Shown here: piece after piece, positions 44,737 through 52,146 of the stretch
How positions within the stretch are numbered: position 1 is the stretch's first letter
Layout of the letters: every line of letters starts with the position of its first letter
From: Pusillimonas caeni
GTDB lineage: Bacteria; Pseudomonadota; Gammaproteobacteria; Burkholderiales; Burkholderiaceae_B
DNA: 64,000 nt
Direction: 5' to 3'
NCBI RefSeq assembly: GCF_003545815.1
Contig: NZ_PDUW01000005.1
Span: forward strand, 294,289-358,288
Position numbers and translations under genes: made by a program
The notes under the pieces: model-generated
What the model saw: the letters and a program-made list of their open reading frames with translations, nothing else
The model's database searches: none
Told to the model about the DNA's origin: nothing

Positions 44737-45188
44737 GGTTCTGTTCCGTTGTCCGTGGTTCGCGCTAGCAGCGCCTGCGCTCTCTTGCGCTCATCGTCGC
44801 TTAACAACGCGTCAGCCACACTGCTTTTGCGGCGGCGCAATGTTGTCGCCAGAACAAGAAGCCCAAAGGCGAGCAGCAGCATGGGGCCAAACCATAGCAA
44901 TAGCGTGGTGGCTTTTAATGGCGTGCGATAGAGTACGAAATCACCATAACGATCAACCATATAGGCTCTAATCTCGGCATCGCTTTTGCCCGCTTGAATC
45001 TGTTCGCGTATCTGCTGACGCAAATCCACGGCCAGGTCGGCGCGCGAGGCCGCGATTGATTCGTTCTGGCACACCAGGCAGCGCAGCTCGCCAGCAATAC
45101 CCAACATGCGCTTTTCCGCCGCGCCGTTATCCGCCCACGATGGCAAGGCGATGACCGCGCACAATAATGTCAGCCACCAACGTTTCAT
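44733..45188 (-). CDS. ccmH: Cytochrome c maturation protein CcmH
   Basis: Periplasmic thiol-oxidoreductase subunit of the haem ligation complex, 151 aa. It has a signal peptide, the family motif LRCLVCQNESIAASRADLA (about residues 36-54) with both active cysteines, and a C-terminal anchor helix (LLLWFGPMLLLAFGLLVLA). It overlaps ccmG and ccmI by 4 bp each. Confidence 0.95.
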   Translation of the reverse strand: MKRWWLTLLCAVIALPSWADNGAAEKRMLGIAGELRCLVCQNESIAASRADLAVDLRQQIREQIQAGKSDAEIRAYMVDRYGDFVLYRTPLKATTLLLWFGPMLLLAFGLLVLATTLRRRKSSVADALLSDDERKRAQALLARTTDNGTEP

Positions 45189-45709
45189 TGCTCAAGCTCC
45201 CGTATCAGCGGTAGTATCGTGTCGCGTACCGCACTATCGGTTACTGCACCGATGTGCTTGTAACGAATGAAGCCTTCCTTATCGATAACAAAGGTCTCGG
45301 GCACGCCATAAACGCCATAGTCGATGCCCACGCGCCCTTGCGTATCGGATACGGACAACACATATCCATTGCCATGGCGTTCCAACCACGAAATGGCTTC
45401 CCCGCGTATATCTTTGTAGTTAAGGCCGACAATGGGTACCCCATGTGTTTTAGCCAACGCCGTAATCACAGGATGCTCTTCAAGGCAGGCATAACACCAG
45501 GAGGCCCACACATTCAGCAGCCACACTTTGCCTTTCATGGCTTCTGGTGAAAACGTTTCTTCTGGTGATGCCAGCTGCGGCAAGGTGAAACTCGGTGCTG
45601 GCTTGTCAATTAAAGGCGAAGGAACTTCGCTGGGTTTGAGTGTCAAACCAAACGCCAGGAAGCCCACCAGCACGAGAAAAACGGCCAACGGCCATACAAA
45701 ACGACTCAT
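45185..45709 (-). CDS. ccmG: Cytochrome c maturation thioredoxin CcmG (DsbE)
   Basis: Membrane-tethered thioredoxin of 174 aa with an N-terminal anchor and active site WASWCYACLEEHP near residue 75. The usual CcmG motif is WCxxC with WCEPC or WCPTC, so YA is uncommon but compatible. The family segment GLNYKDIRGEAISWLERHGN follows, and GVYGVPETFVIDKEG holds the cis-Pro. It overlaps ccmF and ccmH. Confidence 0.95.
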   Translation of the reverse strand: MSRFVWPLAVFLVLVGFLAFGLTLKPSEVPSPLIDKPAPSFTLPQLASPEETFSPEAMKGKVWLLNVWASWCYACLEEHPVITALAKTHGVPIVGLNYKDIRGEAISWLERHGNGYVLSVSDTQGRVGIDYGVYGVPETFVIDKEGFIRYKHIGAVTDSAVRDTILPLIRELEQ

Positions 45710-47667
45710 GATGTGGCTCCTTCTGCAACCAAGGCAGCTTTTTGTGCACGACGCTTAAGTCGATAACGGCGATCGCTAATGGCCAGCAGCCCCCCCAGTG
45801 CCATCAAGATGCACCCAATCCAGATCCAGTCAACGAATGGTTTGTAGTAAACCCGTACGCTCCAGGCCCCGTCGGCAAGCGGTTCACCTAGGGCGACATA
45901 GACGTGACGCAATCCGTTGGCGTCAATGGCCGCTTCAGTCATCGGCATTTCAGAGGAGAAGTAGCTGCGTTTTTCGGGATGAAGCAGACGCAAAATTCGT
46001 CCATCGCGTGATAGTTCAATATCACCGACTTCAGCCATGTAATTAGGTCCCTGTACTTTATTTACGCCTAAAAACTTCAGGTCATAGCCGCCTGCGCTTA
46101 CCGTGCTGCCAGGCGCCATGCGCACGTCCTGCTCAGTCTCATAGCCCATGACGAGCGTCACTCCGGCCACGAACACCGCAATGCCTAAATGGGCCAGATG
46201 CATGCCTAGCCAACTGCGCGGTTGGGCGCGCAGCCCAGTACGCGTAGCACGCATGCGGTCAACGATGCCCTTGACCACGGCGGTCGCAATCCATGTGGCC
46301 AGCGCCAAACCTAAAGCCACCAGCACTGACCAGCGTCCTAGTGCGAACGGGGCGCCGACACCGACCACGAGAGCCACTACGGCCGGAAGGTGTAGATGTT
46401 TGGTCAGAGCACTAATCTTGGCCGACTTCCAGTTAGCCACCGGACCTACAGCCATAAGAAGCAGCGCCGGCACCATCAGCGGTATGAAAACGGCATTGAA
46501 GTATGGCGGTCCTACGGATAGTTTGCCTAACCCGAGCGCATCGATAAAAAGCGGATACAACGTTCCGAGAATGACGGCGCCGGCTGCAACGGCCAACAAT
46601 ACGTTATTCACTAGCAACAGAGACTCTCGCGATATCAGCTCAAAACGTCCGCCCATGCCTACCTTGGGCGCACGCAGCGCAAATAGGAGCAATGACGAGC
46701 CCACCACCACGACGAACAACATCAAAATAAACACGCCGCGACGCGGATCGGTGGCGAACGTGTGTACTGACGTCAACACGCCTGACCGTACGAGGAAAGC
46801 CCCCAGCAATGAAAGCGAGAACGTGCTGATAGCAAGCAGTACTGTCCAATTCTTAAAACTGGCGCGCTTTTCAGTTACCGCCAGGGAGTGAATTAATGCG
46901 GTGCCCACCAGCCACGGAATAAAAGAGGCGTTTTCTACAGGATCCCAGAACCACCAGCCGCCCCAACCCAGCTCGTAATAGGCCCACCAACTTCCCAGGG
47001 CAATGCCCAAGGTCAGGAACAGCCACGCCGCCGTCGCCCAGGGCCGGGACCAACGGGCCCACGTCGAGTCGAGTTGCCCCGCCAGCAATGCGGCAATGGC
47101 AAACGCGAACGCCACTGAAAATCCGACATACCCCATGTACAGCAGTGGCGGATGAAATATCAGCCCAATATCTTGCAGTAGCGGATTCAAATCCATACCT
47201 TCTATCGGCGCCGGCACCAGGCGCTCGAACGGGTTAGAGGTAAACAGCACAAAGAGCAAGAATCCAGCGGTGACCAGGCCCAGCACCCCCAATACACGTG
47301 CCACCATGGCATCGGGCAGTTGCTTTGAGAACACACTTACAGCGTACCCCCAGCCTGTTTGCATCAGCAGCCACAACAAGAGCGATCCTTCGTGGCCGCC
47401 CCAGACGGCGGCGATACGGTAAAGCAAGGGTAATTGCGAGTTGGAGTTCTGGGCGACGTAAGCCACCGAAAAGTCCTTGACGATAAAAGACCAAACCAGC
47501 GTCGCGAAGCTAACAATAATTAAAAGGAACTGTGCTCGCGCGGCCGGTCGAGCAAAGGCGATCCAGACAGCATTGCCGCGCGCCGCGCCCGCGAGGGCCA
47601 AACAGCCCTGGGCTAGCGCCACGAATAGCGTGAGAATCAGTGAGAAATGACCGAGTTCAGCAATCAT
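45706..47667 (-). CDS. ccmF: Haem lyase subunit CcmF
   Basis: Large polytopic membrane protein of 653 aa that joins haem to apocytochrome with CcmH/I. The WWD tryptophan-rich domain is intact (WGGWWFWDPVENASFIPW, about residues 235-252). WGGHEGSLLLW near 90 and several conserved His residues of the haem pocket are also present. Length is normal. Its stop overlaps the ccmG start. Confidence 0.96.
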   Translation of the reverse strand: MIAELGHFSLILTLFVALAQGCLALAGAARGNAVWIAFARPAARAQFLLIIVSFATLVWSFIVKDFSVAYVAQNSNSQLPLLYRIAAVWGGHEGSLLLWLLMQTGWGYAVSVFSKQLPDAMVARVLGVLGLVTAGFLLFVLFTSNPFERLVPAPIEGMDLNPLLQDIGLIFHPPLLYMGYVGFSVAFAFAIAALLAGQLDSTWARWSRPWATAAWLFLTLGIALGSWWAYYELGWGGWWFWDPVENASFIPWLVGTALIHSLAVTEKRASFKNWTVLLAISTFSLSLLGAFLVRSGVLTSVHTFATDPRRGVFILMLFVVVVGSSLLLFALRAPKVGMGGRFELISRESLLLVNNVLLAVAAGAVILGTLYPLFIDALGLGKLSVGPPYFNAVFIPLMVPALLLMAVGPVANWKSAKISALTKHLHLPAVVALVVGVGAPFALGRWSVLVALGLALATWIATAVVKGIVDRMRATRTGLRAQPRSWLGMHLAHLGIAVFVAGVTLVMGYETEQDVRMAPGSTVSAGGYDLKFLGVNKVQGPNYMAEVGDIELSRDGRILRLLHPEKRSYFSSEMPMTEAAIDANGLRHVYVALGEPLADGAWSVRVYYKPFVDWIWIGCILMALGGLLAISDRRYRLKRRAQKAALVAEGATS

Positions 47668-47672
47668 GAGCG

Positions 47673-48119
47673 TTATGGCCTCGTAGCAATGGTGTTCTTG
47701 GCGGCCTCATCCAACGCATGCTGCGCTTCAGCGGGCATATAGTTCTCATCGTGTTTGGCAAGCACCTCTTCCGCCCGGAACAACCCATCGGCGCCGAGCT
47801 TGCCTTGGGCCACCACCCCTTTGCCTTCGCTAAACAGGTCGGGCAATATCCCCGTATAACTGACCGGTATCATTTTGGCGGTATCGGTCACCACGAATTT
47901 AACCGTGAGCCCATCACCTTGGCGTTGCACACTGCCGGCTTGCACCATGCCTCCGACGCGAAACGTCCGTGCCTGAGGAGCTTCACCGGCGCTCACCTGC
48001 GTAGGCGTGAAGAAAAATACAAGGTTGCTCTGAAAAGCATTGAGCACCAACGCTGCGGCGATGCCGAACACGGCCACGCCGCCAGCAATGAGCGCGAGGC
48101 GCTTATGGCGATTTTTCAT
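47673..48119 (-). CDS. ccmE: Haem chaperone CcmE
   Basis: Periplasmic haem chaperone of 148 aa anchored by one helix. ATG 48119 gives [20 protein letters not shown]; upstream in-frame codons lie inside ccmD. The OB-fold core is [16 protein letters not shown] and [18 protein letters not shown]. The covalent haem site [10 protein letters not shown] is intact. It overlaps ccmD (ATGA) and ends 5 bp before ccmF. Confidence 0.95.
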   Translation of the reverse strand: MKNRHKRLALIAGGVAVFGIAAALVLNAFQSNLVFFFTPTQVSAGEAPQARTFRVGGMVQAGSVQRQGDGLTVKFVVTDTAKMIPVSYTGILPDLFSEGKGVVAQGKLGADGLFRAEEVLAKHDENYMPAEAQHALDEAAKNTIATRP

Positions 48120-48298
48120 CGAGACTGCTCCTTTCTCAGGATTAACTGTCGCCTTACTTGCGATAAAGCCGCTAGTCGGCGCTGACGCAGCACAAGCCAT
48201 TCGGCGCACAGAACCGCAATAGCAACACCGAATGAGCCCCATACGTACTGTCCATAGCCGCCCATGGCAAAAAATTCAGCCGGATTCGTCCAATTCAT
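48116..48298 (-). CDS. ccmD: Small haem exporter subunit CcmD
   Basis: 60-aa single-pass protein, [20 protein letters not shown], then a helix and a basic tail ([14 protein letters not shown]). The [16 protein letters not shown] motif is diagnostic. It helps release holo-CcmE from the CcmAB/C complex. Both ends overlap neighbours by 4 bp. Confidence 0.92.
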   Translation of the reverse strand: MNWTNPAEFFAMGGYGQYVWGSFGVAIAVLCAEWLVLRQRRLAALSQVRRQLILRKEQSR

Positions 48299-49032
48299 TG
48301 CTTTACCTCCTTCAATTCGTCTAACCACCCAGCATGCTGTTCGCGCTCCAAAATGATGCAGCGCACGCGCATCAGCACGATCGCAACTGTATACATCCAT
48401 GACGCCAGGGCCATAATCAGCATGCCGGCAAGCATGATCATGGCCATTGAGGGCGCTCGAGTCAGCGAAACTGATGCACCCTGATGCAAGGTGTTCCACC
48501 ATTGCACTGAAAAATAAATAATGGGAATATTGACCACGCCCACAAGGGCAAGAACAGCACCGGCCTTATCCGCGCGCCGGGGCTCATCAATTGCCGACTG
48601 AAGCGCCATAAAACCGATGTACAAAAAGAGAAGAATCAGCTCGGAGGTCAGGCGTGCATCCCAGACCCACCAGGTTCCCCACATGGGCTTGCCCCACAAG
48701 GCGCCTGTCCAGAGTGAAAGAAACGTGAACATGGCGCCGGTGGGGGCCAACGCCGAAGCCATCATGGCGGCTAAACGATTGTTAAATGCCAGCCCTATCG
48801 CAGCCCAGAAAGCCATGACCACATAAATGAACATCGACATCCAGGAGACCGGCACATGAACGAAGATGATGCGATAGCCCTCACCCTGCTGGGCATCCGT
48901 GGGAGCCATGAAGAATCCCACGTACATCCCTATGGCCGTGAGAATCGCGGCGGCGGCTCCAAACCAGGGAATCAGCTTCCCGGCAAGCGGGTAAAACATT
49001 TTGGGTGATGAGTACTTAAACCAATTAATCAT
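48295..49032 (-). CDS. ccmC: Haem transfer protein CcmC
   Basis: Six-helix membrane protein of 245 aa with WWD domain WGKPMWGTWWVWDARLTSE near residue 115 and flanking haem-ligand His residues (VHVPVSWMS; TLHQGAS). It loads haem on CcmE. Spacing from ccmB is 11 bp. Confidence 0.96.
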   Translation of the reverse strand: MINWFKYSSPKMFYPLAGKLIPWFGAAAAILTAIGMYVGFFMAPTDAQQGEGYRIIFVHVPVSWMSMFIYVVMAFWAAIGLAFNNRLAAMMASALAPTGAMFTFLSLWTGALWGKPMWGTWWVWDARLTSELILLFLYIGFMALQSAIDEPRRADKAGAVLALVGVVNIPIIYFSVQWWNTLHQGASVSLTRAPSMAMIMLAGMLIMALASWMYTVAIVLMRVRCIILEREQHAGWLDELKEVKQ

Positions 49033-49043
49033 TCACTTGCTCA

Positions 49044-49727
49044 TTATTCCAACGCAATCCGTAGTGCCACGGTGGTGGCTAACGGTGCGAAAAAGCCAGT
49101 TAAAACCAGCACGGCGCCTAACAGCGACAGATTCGCCGTAGCCCCCAGACCTGCAGCGGCGGCGTCTACGGAACCCGCGCCAAAGATCAGCACGGGCACA
49201 TAAAGCGGAAGCACAAGCAAAGCGACCAGGACACTGCCGCCTCGCAGGCCCAGGGTCAAACTCGCTCCGATCGCGCCAATAAAGCTGAGTACAGGCGTGC
49301 CGATGGCCAACGACGCAGCCAGTATCACTAACGAAGAAATTGGCAGATCGAATTGCAGTGCCAGGAGCGGAGCCAGCACCGTCAAGGGAAAGCCCGTCAA
49401 CAACCAATACGCCGTCACTTTGCCGAGCACCAACATAGCCAACGGAGCGGGTGAAAGCGCCATTTGCTCCAGGGTGCCGTCGACATAATCTTGTTCGAAC
49501 AACCGATCAAGCGACAACATGGACGCAAGCAGTGCTGCCACCCAAAGAATCCCTGGGGCGATCTGCCGCAACGTGTCGCGCTCAGCGCCAATGCCCAGCG
49601 GAAACAGGCTGACTACGATCACAAAGAAAAAAAGCGGTGCCAGCACATCGGACTTGCGCCGCATGGCGAGCCTTAAATCTCGATGTATTACCCCGCGAAG
49701 TACGGATAGGCCAATGATGTCGTTCAT
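49044..49727 (-). CDS. ccmB: Haem ABC exporter membrane subunit CcmB
   Basis: 227 aa from ATG 49727, which overlaps the ccmA stop (ATGA); the extra upstream frame lies in ccmA. It has six hydrophobic helices and the family segment AERDTLRQIAPGILWVAALL. It pairs with CcmA to drive release of holo-CcmE. A decayed copy of its N-terminal third is present at 10565-10739. Confidence 0.95.
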   Translation of the reverse strand: MNDIIGLSVLRGVIHRDLRLAMRRKSDVLAPLFFFVIVVSLFPLGIGAERDTLRQIAPGILWVAALLASMLSLDRLFEQDYVDGTLEQMALSPAPLAMLVLGKVTAYWLLTGFPLTVLAPLLALQFDLPISSLVILAASLAIGTPVLSFIGAIGASLTLGLRGGSVLVALLVLPLYVPVLIFGAGSVDAAAAGLGATANLSLLGAVLVLTGFFAPLATTVALRIALE

Positions 49728-50338
49728 ACGCCCACTCGTATAACGTGCGCAGTACCTACCAACGTCAAATCCTGATGCGTCGTCAAGACAACGATCCCGC
49801 CCCCACTCAAATGCTGATCGATTACCCGTACTACCCATTGGCTGGCTTGAGCATCCAACGCCGTCAGGGGTTCATCGAGCACCCACAAGGCACGCTTTTG
49901 CAGTAGTAGCCTAGCCAGATTTACACGGCGCTTTTGACCCTGTGATAAGGCTCGCACCGATAGGTGCTCCCTGCCTTGCAACCCAGCTTGACCCAAGGCG
50001 TCGAGCACAGCATCCGCAGTAACCGACTCATCAGACAACGCCATGCCCGAGGTCAAGTTCTCGGTAGCACTTAGATCGTCCTTCAGGCCCAACGAGTGGC
50101 CGCAATACAGTAGCTCGCGACGGTACCCGTCGCCCAGCTTCTTTATTGGACTTCCCTGCCAATGAACGGCGCCGGCAGCCGCAGGCGTTAGCCCCACCAG
50201 CATGCGCAGGAGACTGGTTTTGCCGCTGCCGTTCTGGCCGCGCACCAATAGGCACTCACCTGCGTCAAGGTGAAAGTTCAGGTTATGAAATAGGCGGCGC
50301 TCACCGCGCACACAGTCCAGATTGATGGCTTCAAGCAC
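49724..50338 (-). CDS. ccmA: Haem ABC exporter ATPase CcmA
   Basis: ATP-binding subunit of 204 aa with Walker A GQNGSGKTSLL, signature LSQGQKRRVNLARLLL and Walker B LWVLDEPLTALD. It is the first gene of the minus-strand ccmABCDEFGHI-tlpA-ccdA series. No island-type operator is visible upstream (50339-50544), so the operon may be expressed independently of copper. Confidence 0.96.
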   Translation of the reverse strand: MLEAINLDCVRGERRLFHNLNFHLDAGECLLVRGQNGSGKTSLLRMLVGLTPAAAGAVHWQGSPIKKLGDGYRRELLYCGHSLGLKDDLSATENLTSGMALSDESVTADAVLDALGQAGLQGREHLSVRALSQGQKRRVNLARLLLQKRALWVLDEPLTALDAQASQWVVRVIDQHLSGGGIVVLTTHQDLTLVGTAHVIRVGV

Positions 50339-50544
50339 CGTCGACCTTTGCTTGCAATAACGTTAATCACCAAGTGACATCGGTATTCTGGCCAGGCGCC
50401 GATATGCAACGGATCGTCCGTTACATGCGGAGCTTAGCGCTACCGTCGCAAATGGCTGGGCACGCGATCAAAGTCAATTGAACGCGACGACGCTGTAGAC
50501 GTAGGTATGGAGCAGGAAGAAAGTCGAGTCAGCGGCGTGCCAGC

Positions 50545-50901
50545 TTAGGCAACGAAAAGCCACTGGGGCCGCTCTGGCCGCTCGGAGTAGGTAGGCAAGC
50601 TAAGAATGGCCTCAGGAAACTGAACGACCGAGCTAGCCGATAAGGAAGGAATGGTTTGATGTGCAGATGGAATGAACGAAGCCGCTGACCCTTGGCACGA
50701 ATGCTCGTATTGGCTCAGAAATCCTGAAGAGGAAGCATCTTGCTGGGACCCGTCGATTAAATAGACACGCGGCTCTTGCGCTTCGTTATAACAAGGCTCG
50801 ATACAAATCTCGCTTTCCGACTGGCAATACATACTCACAACGCCCCACGACGCCTGGAGCGGCAGCATAACCAGCATAAAAATAAGGAGAAATTTCTTCA
50901 T
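50545..50901 (-). CDS. CzcI-like small exported protein
   Basis: 118 aa with signal peptide MKKFLLIFMLVMLPLQASWG. The short mature protein has four Cys residues in the first half (MYCQSESEICIEPCYNE) and ends SERPERPQW. The start MKKFLLIFMLVMLPLQ-SW and the RPxRP-W end are typical of CzcI, a small protein of cobalt-zinc-cadmium efflux loci whose role is unclear. The His-rich centre seen in many CzcI proteins is lacking, so the family link is moderate. No strong ribosome-binding site is seen. Confidence 0.65.
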   Translation of the reverse strand: MKKFLLIFMLVMLPLQASWGVVSMYCQSESEICIEPCYNEAQEPRVYLIDGSQQDASSSGFLSQYEHSCQGSAASFIPSAHQTIPSLSASSVVQFPEAILSLPTYSERPERPQWLFVA

Positions 50902-50968
50902 CGCGTGTAAGATTGTAGCAAATGAAAGGCGCGCCTTAGAAATGAGCCTATGAAAAGTTGGGGGTTGG

Positions 50969-51769
50969 TTATCTTACGATCGCGATGTTTGTCGTCATAG
51001 AAAACGCAAGAAAGCGCCCATCCCGAAAGCGTTCCACGATGTCATGAGTCTTCGCCCTTACCTCGTCGACAAGAATGAGGCGCTCTGTGCCATCCATAGA
51101 TGCAAACGCCGGCACTGACGTGGCTGCACCTTCTATCGAGAGCTGCACAAACCTTTCTGGCTCGGGCAGACGAATGGACAGCGACCGCGGGGTAATATCG
51201 ATAGATTGAAAGCCTGCTTCATGCAGCAATGTGTATAGCTCATCGGGGCTTGATAATGAAAAGGCAACATCGACTGCAGTGATGGGCACCTCAAGAAGAC
51301 GTGCAGTTACTGTAAACAACGCCTCATACACGGGATGTTGGTTCAGGGACTGCCACACACTGATGACTGCGCTACCGCCACTAGGCAACACGCGCCGCAT
51401 TTCGCGAGTTGAAAGCTCTCGGTCGGAAAAGAACTGAAGTCCCTGTTGACACAACACAAGATCAAATGCGTCAGCGGGAAGTTCGAGGCGAATTGCATTA
51501 CCCTCCTGCCAGAGTATCGAAGCGCCGGCCGGTGCCGGTTGTGCACGACCCACCTCAAGCATTTCCGCATTGATATCCAGAGCAACGACCTGACCACTTA
51601 CCCCAACCGTTGGAGCGACCTGTCTCGCGACACTGCCTGTACCGCAGGCAAGATCCAAAACCCGCTCGCCGGGTTGAGGTGACGCCAATTCAAGCAGCAC
51701 GCGCGTCCAAGGATCTGCAATAGCACGGCTAAGGTAACGCTCATATACTTCTGCCGCTCTAAACTCCAA
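50969..51769 (-). CDS. Class I SAM-dependent methyltransferase
   Basis: 266 aa with the Rossmann SAM motif VLDLACGTGSVARQVAP near residue 38, the acidic loop VVALDINAEMLEVGR and FDLVLCQQGLQFFSDRE. It resembles UbiE/MenG-like and small-molecule methyltransferases; the substrate is unknown. The start is TTG 51769 since an in-frame stop lies three codons upstream and no ATG is near the N-terminus. Such a gene next to czc-type genes has no obvious role; methylation of metal or metalloid compounds would be speculation. Confidence 0.8.
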   Translation of the reverse strand: MEFRAAEVYERYLSRAIADPWTRVLLELASPQPGERVLDLACGTGSVARQVAPTVGVSGQVVALDINAEMLEVGRAQPAPAGASILWQEGNAIRLELPADAFDLVLCQQGLQFFSDRELSTREMRRVLPSGGSAVISVWQSLNQHPVYEALFTVTARLLEVPITAVDVAFSLSSPDELYTLLHEAGFQSIDITPRSLSIRLPEPERFVQLSIEGAATSVPAFASMDGTERLILVDEVRAKTHDIVERFRDGRFLAFSMTTNIAIVR

Positions 51770-51814
51770 CCCGCTTTATAAAAGTTACCAGAAGGCAGGT
51801 TCGTTTATACAGAG

Positions 51815-51830
51815 ATGACGAAAATGTAAT
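51815..51830 (+). promoter_or_regulatory. CopR-type operator upstream of the P1B-4 ATPase
   Basis: ATGACGAAAATGTAAT read rightward, with GCGTAAT four nt later and TGTCAG after 16 nt. The hexamer after 33 nt is CACAGG, a poor -10; TAAAGA comes after 39 nt. The upstream CGTTTATAC is shared with the orphan operator at 10184. It lies about 315 bp before the ATPase ATG, so a long leader is implied. Coordinates may be off by one base. Confidence 0.6.
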
Positions 51831-51869
51831 CAGGGCGTAATTGAATTGTCAGAATAGCCGATTCACAGG

Positions 51870-52146
51870 TAAAGACCTGGCAGCAATTCCTTGAAAATTT
51901 CACGTGGTCTGATCAACGAGCGTCGAGCCTTATCTCCGAACGCCATCAACTAATGCAGGACTGTTAAGATGAGCCAAACACGGTTATGCCGTTAACTCTC
52001 TCCATCTAGTCCTCCCATACCTGTAGACTAGGCGCCCGCTAGAATCAGTGTTTTATTTGACGCAGCACCGGACAACATAGTCAAAATTTGGGCCTTCACA
52101 ATACATCAAGGAAACCAAATGGCGTTTCATACTTCCCATCATAGAC
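51870..52146. other. Long leader of the P1B-4 ATPase gene
   Basis: About 277 bp with no open frame of note. It would be transcribed leader if the operator at 51815 marks the promoter. No riboswitch pattern was recognised. Confidence 0.35.
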
